Under the pieces are notes generated by a model, which saw only the letters and a program-made list of their open reading frames with translations, searched no databases and was not told the DNA's origin. A stretch of DNA of 14,103 nt from an uncultured bacterium (GTDB lineage Bacteria; Bdellovibrionota_C; UBA2361; CAKMMH01). Below, piece after piece: positions 1 to 5,750 of this stretch. Both the position numbers and the translations under genes were made by a program. The stretch covers positions 1 to 14,103 of the forward strand of contig CAKMMH010000025.1 of assembly GCA_927798255.1 (NCBI GenBank), read 5' to 3'. Numbering within the stretch: position 1 is the first letter of the stretch; every line of letters starts with the position of its first letter.

Positions 1-60
1 GATAAAATAAATAATGAGGAAAGGAGGCGTGACTTCATGAAGAAGTTCGACTCGTTGTAG
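1..60 (+). CDS. Possible 3' end of a truncated coding region (or heptapeptide micro-ORF)
   Basis: Frame 1 is open from the window edge to TAG at 58-60 and would read DKINNEERRRDFMKKFDSL, a charged tail that looks protein-like. An internal ATG at 37 in the same frame, nine bases after AAGGAGG (21-27), could instead start a seven-residue peptide MKKFDSL. The codons (CGT, GAC, TTC, AAG, TCG) are unlike the A/T-ending codons of the neighbouring housekeeping genes. A T-run follows three bases after the stop, as expected at a transcript end. With only 20 codons visible, neither a function nor the reality of the gene can be established. Confidence 0.25.
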   Translation, partial: DKINNEERRRDFMKKFDSL

Positions 61-118
61 CGGTTTTTTTATTTATATTTTCGATAAAATAAATAATGAG
101 GAAAGGAGGCGTGACTTC

Positions 119-142
119 ATGAAGAAGTTCGACTCGTCGTGA
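119..142 (+). other. Second-copy micro-ORF with strong Shine-Dalgarno
   Basis: This is the second repeat copy of the short frame. AAGGAGG at 103-109 is followed nine bases later by ATG and then MKKFDSS with stop TGA. The copy differs from the first by TTG TAG to TCG TGA, so the stop position is kept although the stop codon is changed. The ATG lies in the loop of the predicted ACTTC/GAAGT hairpin. It may be a translated leader peptide or simply the duplicated tail of a gene; sequence alone does not decide. Confidence 0.2.
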
Positions 143-183
143 CGGTTTTTTTGTGTTAAACTAAAAATTTTTCACAATATTTA

Positions 184-202
184 GACGAAAGATGGATTCG
201 TC
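184..202. other. Small hairpin (6-bp stem)
   Basis: GACGAA (184-189) is perfectly complementary to TTCGTC (197-202) around a seven-base loop. On the plus strand it is followed by GT and six A residues, so it is not a plus-strand terminator. It is the outermost of three hairpins between the tandem repeat and the LOG-family gene. Confidence 0.45.
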
Positions 203-235
203 GTAAAAAATTTGTGATTAATTAATAGTAAAAGA

Positions 236-283
236 CCTAAGGCGCATCCGGTTTCACTGAGGAAAATCGGGTGTAGCCTTAGG
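236..283 (-). terminator. Three-tier 48-nt hairpin, possible terminator of the LOG-family gene
   Basis: CCTAAGGC (236-243) pairs perfectly with GCCTTAGG (276-283). Inside it CATCCG (245-250) pairs with CGGGTG (268-273, one G-U), and TTTC (252-255) pairs with GAAA (262-265) around a six-base loop. Only one or two unpaired bases separate the tiers, so almost the whole element folds. Read on the minus strand, downstream of the LOG-family gene, it is followed by TCTTTT, a weak U-tract. It is more elaborate than a plain terminator needs to be, so a structured RNA is a fair alternative. Confidence 0.5.
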
Positions 284-313
284 AGGAGGGTTAAAAAGTG
301 TAAATATAAAGTT

Positions 314-343
314 GGACCATGAAGAGCATAACGCTCTAGGTCC
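314..343. terminator. Hairpin immediately downstream of the LOG-family gene
   Basis: GGACC (314-318) pairs with GGTCC (339-343), and inside it AGAGC (323-327) pairs with GCTCT (333-337) around a five-base loop. On the plus strand the stem runs into TTCTTTTCTTT, a usable U-rich tail. On the minus strand it begins 20 bases after the LOG stop codon but has only a short U-rich tail. It could terminate in either direction. Confidence 0.45.
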
Positions 344-362
344 TTCTTTTCTTTAATTTCCA

Positions 363-1163
363 TTAATTTTTCTTATTTTCTTTTTTAGAATCCAAAAACT
401 TTTGATATTCAGGCATTACAATCTCTAGTGCTTCTTGAGGGGTATCTACTATATATACAAAATCAAAATCTTTATCACTTATAAGTTGCCTAAAATTAGG
501 CTCTTCATGCATCCAATCAATAAGTCCTTTCCAGAATTTTTTATCTAGTAAGATGATAGAACGTCTTTTAATATGTCTTACTTGAACTAGTTGCCAGCTA
601 AAAAATAGCTCTAATAGTGTTCCGATTCCACCAGGTGTGCAGATTACAATGTTAGAAAGTCTCATAAAATCGTCTAATCTGTATGAAAAACGATAATGAT
701 GTCTTCTAACATCTAGGTGCATATTTGGGGCTGGTTCAAAATCTAACTGAATTGGCAATCCAAAAGAAAGGCTTGAATTGTGACTTTCTTGTTGCCCAGC
801 CCTTGCACCGCGGTTTCCAGCTTCCATAAGTCCTGGGCCGCCCCCTGTTAGTACATCAATTCCTTCTCTTGCTAAGAGTCTAGCAAGCTCATAAACACTT
901 TTGTAAGTCGGGTTACCGTCTTTTATTCTTGCACTTCCAAAAATGCAAGCTCTAAAAAATTTTCCTTCATCAAGCTTAAACATTCTTTCTTCAATTAGCA
1001 TTGCTCTTTGATGTAAAAACCTTAATCTTTCATCTAAATGTTTTTTAATATCAGCATTTTCTACTAATTCATTATTTGATTCTTCTTTTGTTCTGAATTT
1101 TTTATATGCACTTGATGCGTTTCTTTCTGCTACCTTTATATTCTCTTTATTGTTATCAGTCAT
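363..1163 (-). CDS. LOG-family / TIGR00730-type Rossmann-fold nucleotide phosphoribohydrolase
   Basis: This 266-residue protein belongs to the lysine-decarboxylase-like (LOG) family, whose studied members cleave nucleoside 5'-monophosphates to free base and ribose 5-phosphate. The family signatures are clear: FGSARI at about residues 75-80, GGGPGLMEA (107-115), and PGGIGTLLE (177-185), the nucleotide-binding and catalytic loop, normally PGGxGTxxE. Residues 1-65 are a charged, probably helical N-terminal extension that the short cytokinin-activating LOGs lack, so a general purine/pyrimidine nucleosidase role is as likely as hormone metabolism. There is no signal peptide, so it is cytoplasmic. 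The start is supported by AGGAG seven bases before the ATG. It is divergent from rnhB and followed by hairpins. The fold is certain; the substrate is not. Confidence 0.9.
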   Translation of the reverse strand: MTDNNKENIKVAERNASSAYKKFRTKEESNNELVENADIKKHLDERLRFLHQRAMLIEERMFKLDEGKFFRACIFGSARIKDGNPTYKSVYELARLLAREGIDVLTGGGPGLMEAGNRGARAGQQESHNSSLSFGLPIQLDFEPAPNMHLDVRRHHYRFSYRLDDFMRLSNIVICTPGGIGTLLELFFSWQLVQVRHIKRRSIILLDKKFWKGLIDWMHEEPNFRQLISDKDFDFVYIVDTPQEALEIVMPEYQKFLDSKKENKKN

Positions 1164-1243
1164 TATAAAACTCCTAAAGCAAAAACGTATTAAAAAACAT
1201 TAACTCTCTGTATTTTATATCGGAAAGATAATAAAATAAGTAT
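1164..1243. promoter_or_regulatory. Divergent promoter gap between the LOG gene and rnhB
   Basis: This 80-bp A/T-rich gap must hold promoters for both directions. TATTTTATAT near its middle is readable as a -10-like box on either strand (TATAAA on the minus strand). I see no convincing -35 for either gene. The minus side carries a clear Shine-Dalgarno (TAGGAG); the plus side has no good one before the rnhB ATG. Confidence 0.35.
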
Positions 1244-1921
1244 ATGATAATTGAAAAAAAATTAATAGCGGGAATTGATGAGGTAGGACGTGGCCCACTA
1301 GTAGGACCAGTAGTAATAAGTGCTGTAATATTAGGAGATTATAATAATAATGATATTACCGATTCTAAGAAACTTTCTCCTAAAAAACGCGAAATATTAT
1401 CTAGTGAAATAAAAAATAATGCTTTTTCATGGGTTATTGTTAGTATTGGACCTGACATCATTGAAGAAAAAAATATCTTAGGTGCTACTTTGTATGGTAC
1501 GAAAATAGCAGCTGAAAAAGTAGGTGCAGATTATCTTTTAATAGATGGTAATCAAAAAATTGATACTAAAATTCCTCAAGAAACAGTGGTTAAGGGAGAT
1601 TTACTTTGCAAAGAAATATCTGCAGCTTCAATTATTGCAAAGGTATGGCGTGATAACTATATGAAAGAGTTAGCAAAAAATTATCCACAATACGGTTTTG
1701 AAAAACATGCAGGATACCCAACAAAAGCACACATTGAAGTTATTAAGCAATACGGCCCAACAAAATTCCACAGGCAAGCCTTTAGGGGAGTCAAAGAATT
1801 TACAGAATCAAATTCATTTTTTGAAAATTATAAAGAAAACGTTGTCTTGTATAAAAAAGAAAATAAAAATTCACATGACTTTGGGATATATTGGGAAATG
1901 GGGGGAAAGAGAAGCTTGTAG
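1244..1921 (+). CDS. rnhB: Ribonuclease HII
   Basis: RNase HII cleaves the RNA strand of RNA-DNA hybrids and starts removal of single ribonucleotides from genomic DNA in the cytoplasm. All landmarks are present: GIDEVGRGPLVGP (residues 10-22) with catalytic D12 and E13 and the GRG ribonucleotide-sensing motif, DSKKLSP (40-46), D101 in LLIDGN, KGD (118-120), and D137 in IIAKVWRD, completing the DEDD metal site. The conserved core ends near FHRQAFRGVKEF (about 175-186). The remaining 39 or so residues are a polar tail not typical of the family, and its last 15 codons overlap the start of yraN in another frame. The Shine-Dalgarno is weak. The rnhB-yraN pairing is common in bacteria, and the two are probably co-transcribed and translationally coupled. 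Confidence 0.95.
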   Translation: MIIEKKLIAGIDEVGRGPLVGPVVISAVILGDYNNNDITDSKKLSPKKREILSSEIKNNAFSWVIVSIGPDIIEEKNILGATLYGTKIAAEKVGADYLLIDGNQKIDTKIPQETVVKGDLLCKEISAASIIAKVWRDNYMKELAKNYPQYGFEKHAGYPTKAHIEVIKQYGPTKFHRQAFRGVKEFTESNSFFENYKENVVLYKKENKNSHDFGIYWEMGGKRSL

Positions 1922-2279
1922 GTATCTTAAAAAACAAGGATATTATATAGAAAAAGTTAACGTTAGAAATAAAGTTTCAGAGCTTGATATTGTTGGTTTT
2001 AAAAAAGGAGAGCTTATTTTTGTTGAGGTTAAGACAAGACATATAAAAAATGCAATGCTTTATCCTATTTTTGAAACAATAAATGATAATAAAATTAGTC
2101 ATATAGAAAGAGGGATTAGAATTTACATAAGTGAAAATTATGCAATTTTAAAAAGAAGACGTATAAAAACTATTAGAAGTGATTTTATTTTTATACATTA
2201 TAAGAATTCTTTCTTAGGGTTTCCTAAAAAGGTTGAGATTATATGGAAAAAAAGTGATATGGAAAATGAATTTAGTTAA
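1875..2279 (+). CDS. yraN: YraN / UPF0102 family nuclease-fold protein
   Basis: This 134-residue protein has the UPF0102 pattern: G-K-W-G-E-R-E-A (7-14), a YLKKQGY helix end (17-23), ELDIV (36-40) matching the usual GEIDLI, and FVEVKTR (49-55). E11, D38, E51 and K53 correspond to the PD-(D/E)XK-like active site. The family is usually placed near RNase HII and has been linked to DNA or Holliday-junction processing, but its physiological substrate is poorly defined. An in-frame upstream ATG at 1698 exists, but those extra 59 residues lie inside rnhB and have no family similarity. The ATG at 1875 gives the standard N-terminus and a 47-base overlap with rnhB. There is no strong ribosome site, consistent with coupling to rnhB. 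Confidence 0.9.
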   Translation: MTLGYIGKWGEREACRYLKKQGYYIEKVNVRNKVSELDIVGFKKGELIFVEVKTRHIKNAMLYPIFETINDNKISHIERGIRIYISENYAILKRRRIKTIRSDFIFIHYKNSFLGFPKKVEIIWKKSDMENEFS

Positions 2280-2345
2280 AAAAATAATATTCCGATATTA
2301 CTATCATAAAAACAAACTTATTTAAAACTAATAGGAGTTTTTTAT

Positions 2346-2978
2346 ATGGTGAACCTTAATGTAACTTCTACAGTTAATAAAGATGCATTATCAACAAATC
2401 TTACAAGAGGAAGTCAAGAAGTAAAAGATGAACGCCTTAAAAATGCAAAAAATATGGTTGCAAAATTAAATGAACAAGAAGAGGCAAGGGCCCTTTTAAA
2501 ATTTTCTTTTGGCTGTATTCTTACATTAATTCTATTTGTTGTTTCATATTTTATTGTTTCATTGTTTTTATTTAAAGGTAACGAATTTATTCTTCAAATT
2601 TTCTACGCTGGGTTATTATCAGGATTTTTAGGGTATATTATAACAGTTCTTATTATTGTTACAGGAACTTTTTTTGATTCAAGAGATTATTCTTTGTTAT
2701 CACTTCTTTTACCAGTTATTATTCCTTTAGGAGTGTTTAGTAAAAAAATAAGGAAAATAGTAGGAATTAGTATAATTTTTCATATACTATTCATATTATT
2801 AATTGTGTTAAGTGTATTTTTAATATGTGTTTTCCAAGAAATAACTCTTTCACAATTACCAATAATATTAAAGAGTAATCTTGTTGCGAGTGGTTTTAGC
2901 ACTGATAATATTATCAATGCATTCAAGAATTTTATATCATACTTTTTCGGGCTTGATGATCATAAGTACGATTCGTAA
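2346..2978 (+). CDS. Uncharacterised four-helix membrane protein
   Basis: I do not recognise the family of this 210-residue protein. Residues 1-50 are hydrophilic and charged (EVKDERLKNAKNMVAKLNEQEEARALL), probably a cytoplasmic helix or short coiled coil. Hydrophobic segments follow at about 52-76, 83-107, 116-132 and 137-163, then a mildly polar tail ending in LDDHKYDS. There is no signal peptide cleavage site, no catalytic motif and no cysteine pair. The start is supported by AGGAG seven bases before the ATG. It lies 66 bases after yraN on the same strand, so it may be read through from rnhB-yraN or have its own promoter. Codon use is A/T-ending like the housekeeping genes, so it looks resident rather than recently acquired. 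Confidence 0.75.
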   Translation: MVNLNVTSTVNKDALSTNLTRGSQEVKDERLKNAKNMVAKLNEQEEARALLKFSFGCILTLILFVVSYFIVSLFLFKGNEFILQIFYAGLLSGFLGYIITVLIIVTGTFFDSRDYSLLSLLLPVIIPLGVFSKKIRKIVGISIIFHILFILLIVLSVFLICVFQEITLSQLPIILKSNLVASGFSTDNIINAFKNFISYFFGLDDHKYDS

Positions 2979-2995
2979 TTTATAGTAAAGATAAT

Positions 2996-3033
2996 AAAAA
3001 AAAGCGCCAAGTCGAAAAATCGACTTAACGCTT
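2996..3033 (-). terminator. Rho-independent terminator of the minus-strand orphan gene
   Basis: AAGCG (3002-3006) pairs with CGCTT (3029-3033) and AAGTCG (3009-3014) with CGACTT (3021-3026), with a CC/AA internal mismatch and a six-base loop. On the minus strand the stem is followed by eight T residues (complement of 2996-3003), and it lies just past the stop codon at 3048-3050. On the plus strand the tail is only CTTAATT, so it favours the minus-strand gene. Confidence 0.75.
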
Positions 3034-3047
3034 AATTACGACGAAAT

Positions 3048-3545
3048 CTAGGAAGCTTTGTATTGAGTACAAATGACATTTGCAAAATCTGCAAATGTGT
3101 ACTTTTGTGCATCGCTACGGATTTCCTTAACTTTAAGTAGAAAGGCTTCTACTTTGCTTTCAACAGTATCGATGTCGTCATGCTCATCAATACAGATGTC
3201 GTCATACTCATCAATACAATAGAAAGCTGATTCAATAAAGTCGCACTGACTTTGTAAAAGGGCTTTAACCAGTTTGTTCTCAGAGAGCTCTAAGATAGTG
3301 TTTAGTCCTTGACTTGTAAGGTATAAAAACCTCTTATGCCTCAAGATAGCAAGGGGCGGGAGATTTTTTGGCTTAGCTTTGTTAAGGACTTCTCTTAGAC
3401 TACGAATGAGCGAAAGTATTTTTCTTACATCGTCGCAAATTCCTTGGTTACTCGCAACTCTTGAAAATCGCGCAAGCCTGAATAAAAATACTTGCTCATC
3501 TAAATCGAACATGGAATAAGCATCCAAGATCTCTTTAGAATCCAT
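3048..3545 (-). CDS. Uncharacterised 165-residue soluble protein with internal octapeptide duplication
   Basis: I recognise no family. The protein is soluble and largely helical in appearance, with an acidic N-terminus, a basic middle (about 41-72, including RKILSLIRSLREVLNKAKPK) and an acidic stretch at 110-125. That stretch is CIDEYDDI directly followed by CIDEHDDI. There is no signal peptide, membrane segment or catalytic motif. Base and codon use differ from every neighbour: G+C is visibly higher, and GAC, ATC, CTC and AAG codons are common. This suggests transfer from another genome or different selection. A GAAAGG 11 bases before the ATG is only a fair ribosome site. It stands alone, with a 149-base gap upstream and its own strong terminator, so it is probably a single-gene unit. 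The open frame and terminator support a real gene. Confidence 0.65.
   Translation of the reverse strand: MDSKEILDAYSMFDLDEQVFLFRLARFSRVASNQGICDDVRKILSLIRSLREVLNKAKPKNLPPLAILRHKRFLYLTSQGLNTILELSENKLVKALLQSQCDFIESAFYCIDEYDDICIDEHDDIDTVESKVEAFLLKVKEIRSDAQKYTFADFANVICTQYKAS
3171..3218. repeat. 24-bp tandem duplication inside the orphan gene
   Basis: Bases 3171-3194 and 3195-3218 are adjacent copies of a 24-bp sequence differing at one position (G/A). They encode CIDEHDDI and CIDEYDDI. The unit is a multiple of three, so the frame is kept. The near-identity at nucleotide level indicates a recent slippage-type duplication rather than an old protein repeat. Confidence 0.9.
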
Positions 3546-3667
3546 TATGATTTGAACCTTTCGTGAAAAATATGTTAAAGATACAAAAGCATCCCTTTGA
3601 ACCTAATGTAGGAAAAACTCTAAGAAGAAATCTCTCCTATAAAAACCGAGACTTTAGGATAAGGTTA

Positions 3668-3684
3668 TTTACTAAAAAAGTAAA
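3668..3684 (-). terminator. Weak A/T hairpin after the glycosyltransferase gene
   Basis: TTTACT (3668-3673) pairs with AGTAAA (3679-3684) around five A residues, 11 bases beyond the stop codon of the minus-strand glycosyltransferase. The stem is short and A/T-rich and the following T-run is poor. The rest of the gap 3546-3694 shows only a 9-bp direct repeat TTTGAACCT (3551-3559 and 3596-3604) just upstream of the orphan gene's start. Confidence 0.25.
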
Positions 3685-3694
3685 GAATTATTTT

Positions 3695-5680
3695 TTAGAA
3701 TAATTTAGGGTCTACCCAAACACCGTGGTCATAATTTATACCATCACTAGTTCCTTCCATAACAATCTCTAATATGTTTATATTACTAACATTAACATTT
3801 GCAAATGCTGCTTTATCTCCAGATTTCATTATATTAGATTGCCACAAAACCCTACCATCGCCTAAAATTTTAAAAATAATACTTCCTAGTTCGCCGTCTT
3901 CTTTTTGTAAATAATCAGGAAGTCCAGCGCCTATTGAAAAAGATTTATAGCGTCCTTTTAATCTGTATTTAACTTTAGAGTTTGCATGTAATCCAAAAAT
4001 GCGTCCAAATTTTTTGTTATTTAACAAAACTTCCTTGTCGACAACACTTTTTCCAATTTTCGGTTCTCCCCAATCTTGTTGAACATAAAAGGAATCGACA
4101 TCATCAATTTGTAAATTAACTTCAAACACCCTATCACTTGCTTTTCTTTCGATTGGGTTTGCTAGATGGTTTGTTCTTTCGCAGCCAGGACATTTTAAAT
4201 CCCATGCAGGGTTAAGAGCTAATTTACTTATATCATTAGTAGGTATTTCTTTATAGTAAGTAAGAGGTGAGTATATAAAAAATGCTATAATTGATAATAT
4301 GCATAAAAAACTAATTAATGAAATTTTAAAAATCTTTGATACTTTAAAGCAAAAGATTTTATTAATATTTTTAATAAGCATTGCAGCGATAAATAGTGAA
4401 AATAATAAAGCAGGGAAGTAATGATATAAATACATTACTCTATTAATTAATCCTATTGCCGACATATAACCAAGATAGGATAACAATAAAACGATAAAAA
4501 CATCTTTATCATTATCATCTATAATTTGTAATTTATCAAAACAAGAAATTATTAAAATGCTAACGCCAATAATAATACCGATAAGTCCTATAGCCCAAAC
4601 AACAGGGTTTGATTGAAGGTATAAATACTTGGTTTTTTGATTTTGAGTGCTTTGAACGTATTGAATTGCTCGAGCTCCAACGGGCCACATATAAAAAGGA
4701 CTTCCATTTTCTTTTTCAGAACATAAATTAAGTTTTGGAACACCTGCTTCATATTGTTTTACAAAACCAAATGCATTGTGTTTAAACATTGTAAAAAAAT
4801 TGGCTAACTTAGCTCCTTGCTTGTTATCTAATATATTTTTTATCTTTTCATTATTTTTAATAAAATAACCTTTTGCATCAAGGGAAGATATGATTTTTGT
4901 ACCATTTGCAAAATGATATTCCCAAACGGCAAAGTAAGTAATAAAGAAAGGTATTAAAAAGATTAGAATATATTTTAAAAAGTTAAACTTATGTTTATAT
5001 CCTAAGAAAATTAAATAAATAGGGAAAATAATATTTATAAGTCCTGTAACTTTTGTAGTAAGTATTAAGGCAAAACTTACGCCTAGTAATATTGTAAAAA
5101 TTATTGTACTGATGTTGCCTTTGGTGAAACTACTATTAGAAGAACTAGTAATGATTTTATCTCTTATAAGAAGACACAAATACAAATTTAGAGTCATAAA
5201 AAATAGCAATGTAGAGTCTAACATTGCGGCTCTAAAATGAATAATCATAGCATTATCAAATGCATAAAACAAAGAGAAGCAAAAAGCTAAAAGGTTACTT
5301 TTTGTAATGTTTTTAAAGACTAAAAAGAGAAGTGGGGCAAGAAGCCACGCAAGGAGCATTGGAAAAAATCTGTAACCTGCAAAAGAAAATTTTTGAGGTA
5401 AATCAGCGCCATCTGCTTTCATTTTTTTTAATAATTGATCGTTTTTGTCATTATATTTAAGAAGTTGTTCTCCCCAAGCTATGAGCATTTTTCCAAAAGG
5501 TGTGTGGGGTTCCATAAAAACTATATGATTTATGTATTTTTGTGCGCTTGCAACATGATAATGTTCATCCCAGATAAATTTATTGTAAGAATCTCTGTTA
5601 TGAAAATATGTGAAAAAGGATACAGTAGTTACTAAAACAATACAAAGAAGTGATAACAAACGCTCTTTATTTAAATGCAT
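3695..5680 (-). CDS. PMT-family (GT39-like) membrane glycosyltransferase with C-terminal NPCBM-like domain
   Basis: This 661-residue protein should transfer a sugar from a polyprenyl-phosphate donor on the outer face of the inner membrane. The N-terminal half matches the dolichyl-phosphate-mannose protein mannosyltransferase fold: a first membrane helix (about 8-24), then WDEHYH with the acidic pair D38-E39, then EPHTPFGK (57-64, the usual HPPLGK-type loop). FDNAMIIHFRAAMLDS (141-156) and RVMYLYHYFPALL (414-426) are further family marks. The last membrane helix is about 451-471. From about 515 to the end is a beta-rich domain with GRIFGLHANSKVKYRLKGRY (559-578), LGDGRVLWQS (606-615) and YDHGVW (650-655). 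These match the NPCBM carbohydrate-binding module (typical GLGTHA and SYDHADW motifs). A CPGC pair (497-500) precedes it. The acceptor is unknown. The start is set by a weak GAG six bases upstream. Confidence 0.85.
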   Translation of the reverse strand: MHLNKERLLSLLCIVLVTTVSFFTYFHNRDSYNKFIWDEHYHVASAQKYINHIVFMEPHTPFGKMLIAWGEQLLKYNDKNDQLLKKMKADGADLPQKFSFAGYRFFPMLLAWLLAPLLFLVFKNITKSNLLAFCFSLFYAFDNAMIIHFRAAMLDSTLLFFMTLNLYLCLLIRDKIITSSSNSSFTKGNISTIIFTILLGVSFALILTTKVTGLINIIFPIYLIFLGYKHKFNFLKYILIFLIPFFITYFAVWEYHFANGTKIISSLDAKGYFIKNNEKIKNILDNKQGAKLANFFTMFKHNAFGFVKQYEAGVPKLNLCSEKENGSPFYMWPVGARAIQYVQSTQNQKTKYLYLQSNPVVWAIGLIGIIIGVSILIISCFDKLQIIDDNDKDVFIVLLLSYLGYMSAIGLINRVMYLYHYFPALLFSLFIAAMLIKNINKIFCFKVSKIFKISLISFLCILSIIAFFIYSPLTYYKEIPTNDISKLALNPAWDLKCPGCERTNHLANPIERKASDRVFEVNLQIDDVDSFYVQQDWGEPKIGKSVVDKEVLLNNKKFGRIFGLHANSKVKYRLKGRYKSFSIGAGLPDYLQKEDGELGSIIFKILGDGRVLWQSNIMKSGDKAAFANVNVSNINILEIVMEGTSDGINYDHGVWVDPKLF

Positions 5681-5713
5681 ATAAAACTCATAAAATAAAA
5701 AATTACAATATTC

Positions 5714-5742
5714 TTGTCATATTAAAAAATATTAAATAAACT
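5714..5742 (+). promoter_or_regulatory. Candidate sigma-70 promoter for the M50 protease gene, possibly leaderless
   Basis: TTGTCA (5714-5719) and TAAACT (5737-5742) are separated by 17 bp. Transcription would start about seven bases downstream, at or next to the ATG at 5751. No Shine-Dalgarno precedes that ATG, which fits a leaderless or nearly leaderless mRNA. The gap of 70 bp also has to serve the divergent glycosyltransferase gene. Confidence 0.35.
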
Positions 5743-5750
5743 TTTTAACT

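Larger units (their letters stand above)
1..152 (+). repeat. Two tandem copies of an 82-bp unit (70-bp near-identical core)
   Basis: Bases 1-70 and 83-152 align without gaps with only three differences (56 T/C, 59 A/G, 60 G/A); the period is 82 bp. Each core runs from an A/T-rich start (GATAAAATAAATAAT), through AAGGAGG and the perfect palindrome CTTCATGAAG, to CGG followed by a T-run. Within each copy ACTTC (32-36) can pair with GAAGT (42-46) across a five-base loop, giving a small hairpin. The core is clearly richer in G+C than the surrounding DNA. The first copy begins at the window edge, so more copies may lie to the left. It could be the duplicated 3' end of a gene, a terminator-bearing element or a regulatory RNA; the repeat itself is certain, its role is not. 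Confidence 0.9.

Noticed and set aside
1..152. CRISPR-like array
   Set aside because: There are only two units, the 'repeat' is 70 bp and the 12-bp 'spacer' is far too short; no cas genes are present.
230..345. tRNA gene
   Set aside because: The stems do not form a cloverleaf, there is no T-loop GTTCRA sequence and no CCA-compatible acceptor stem.
181..363. 60-codon minus-strand open frame overlapping the end of the LOG gene
   Set aside because: It covers the three hairpins, has no protein-like pattern beyond chance hydrophobicity and no ribosome site of its own; the RNA structures explain the region better.
1698..1874. N-terminal extension of yraN starting at 1698
   Set aside because: The extra 59 residues are an out-of-frame reading of rnhB and have no resemblance to the UPF0102 N-terminus; the start at 1875 gives the standard protein.
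5435..5635. 66-codon plus-strand open frame
   Set aside because: It lies wholly inside the glycosyltransferase gene on the opposite strand, which has clear family motifs.
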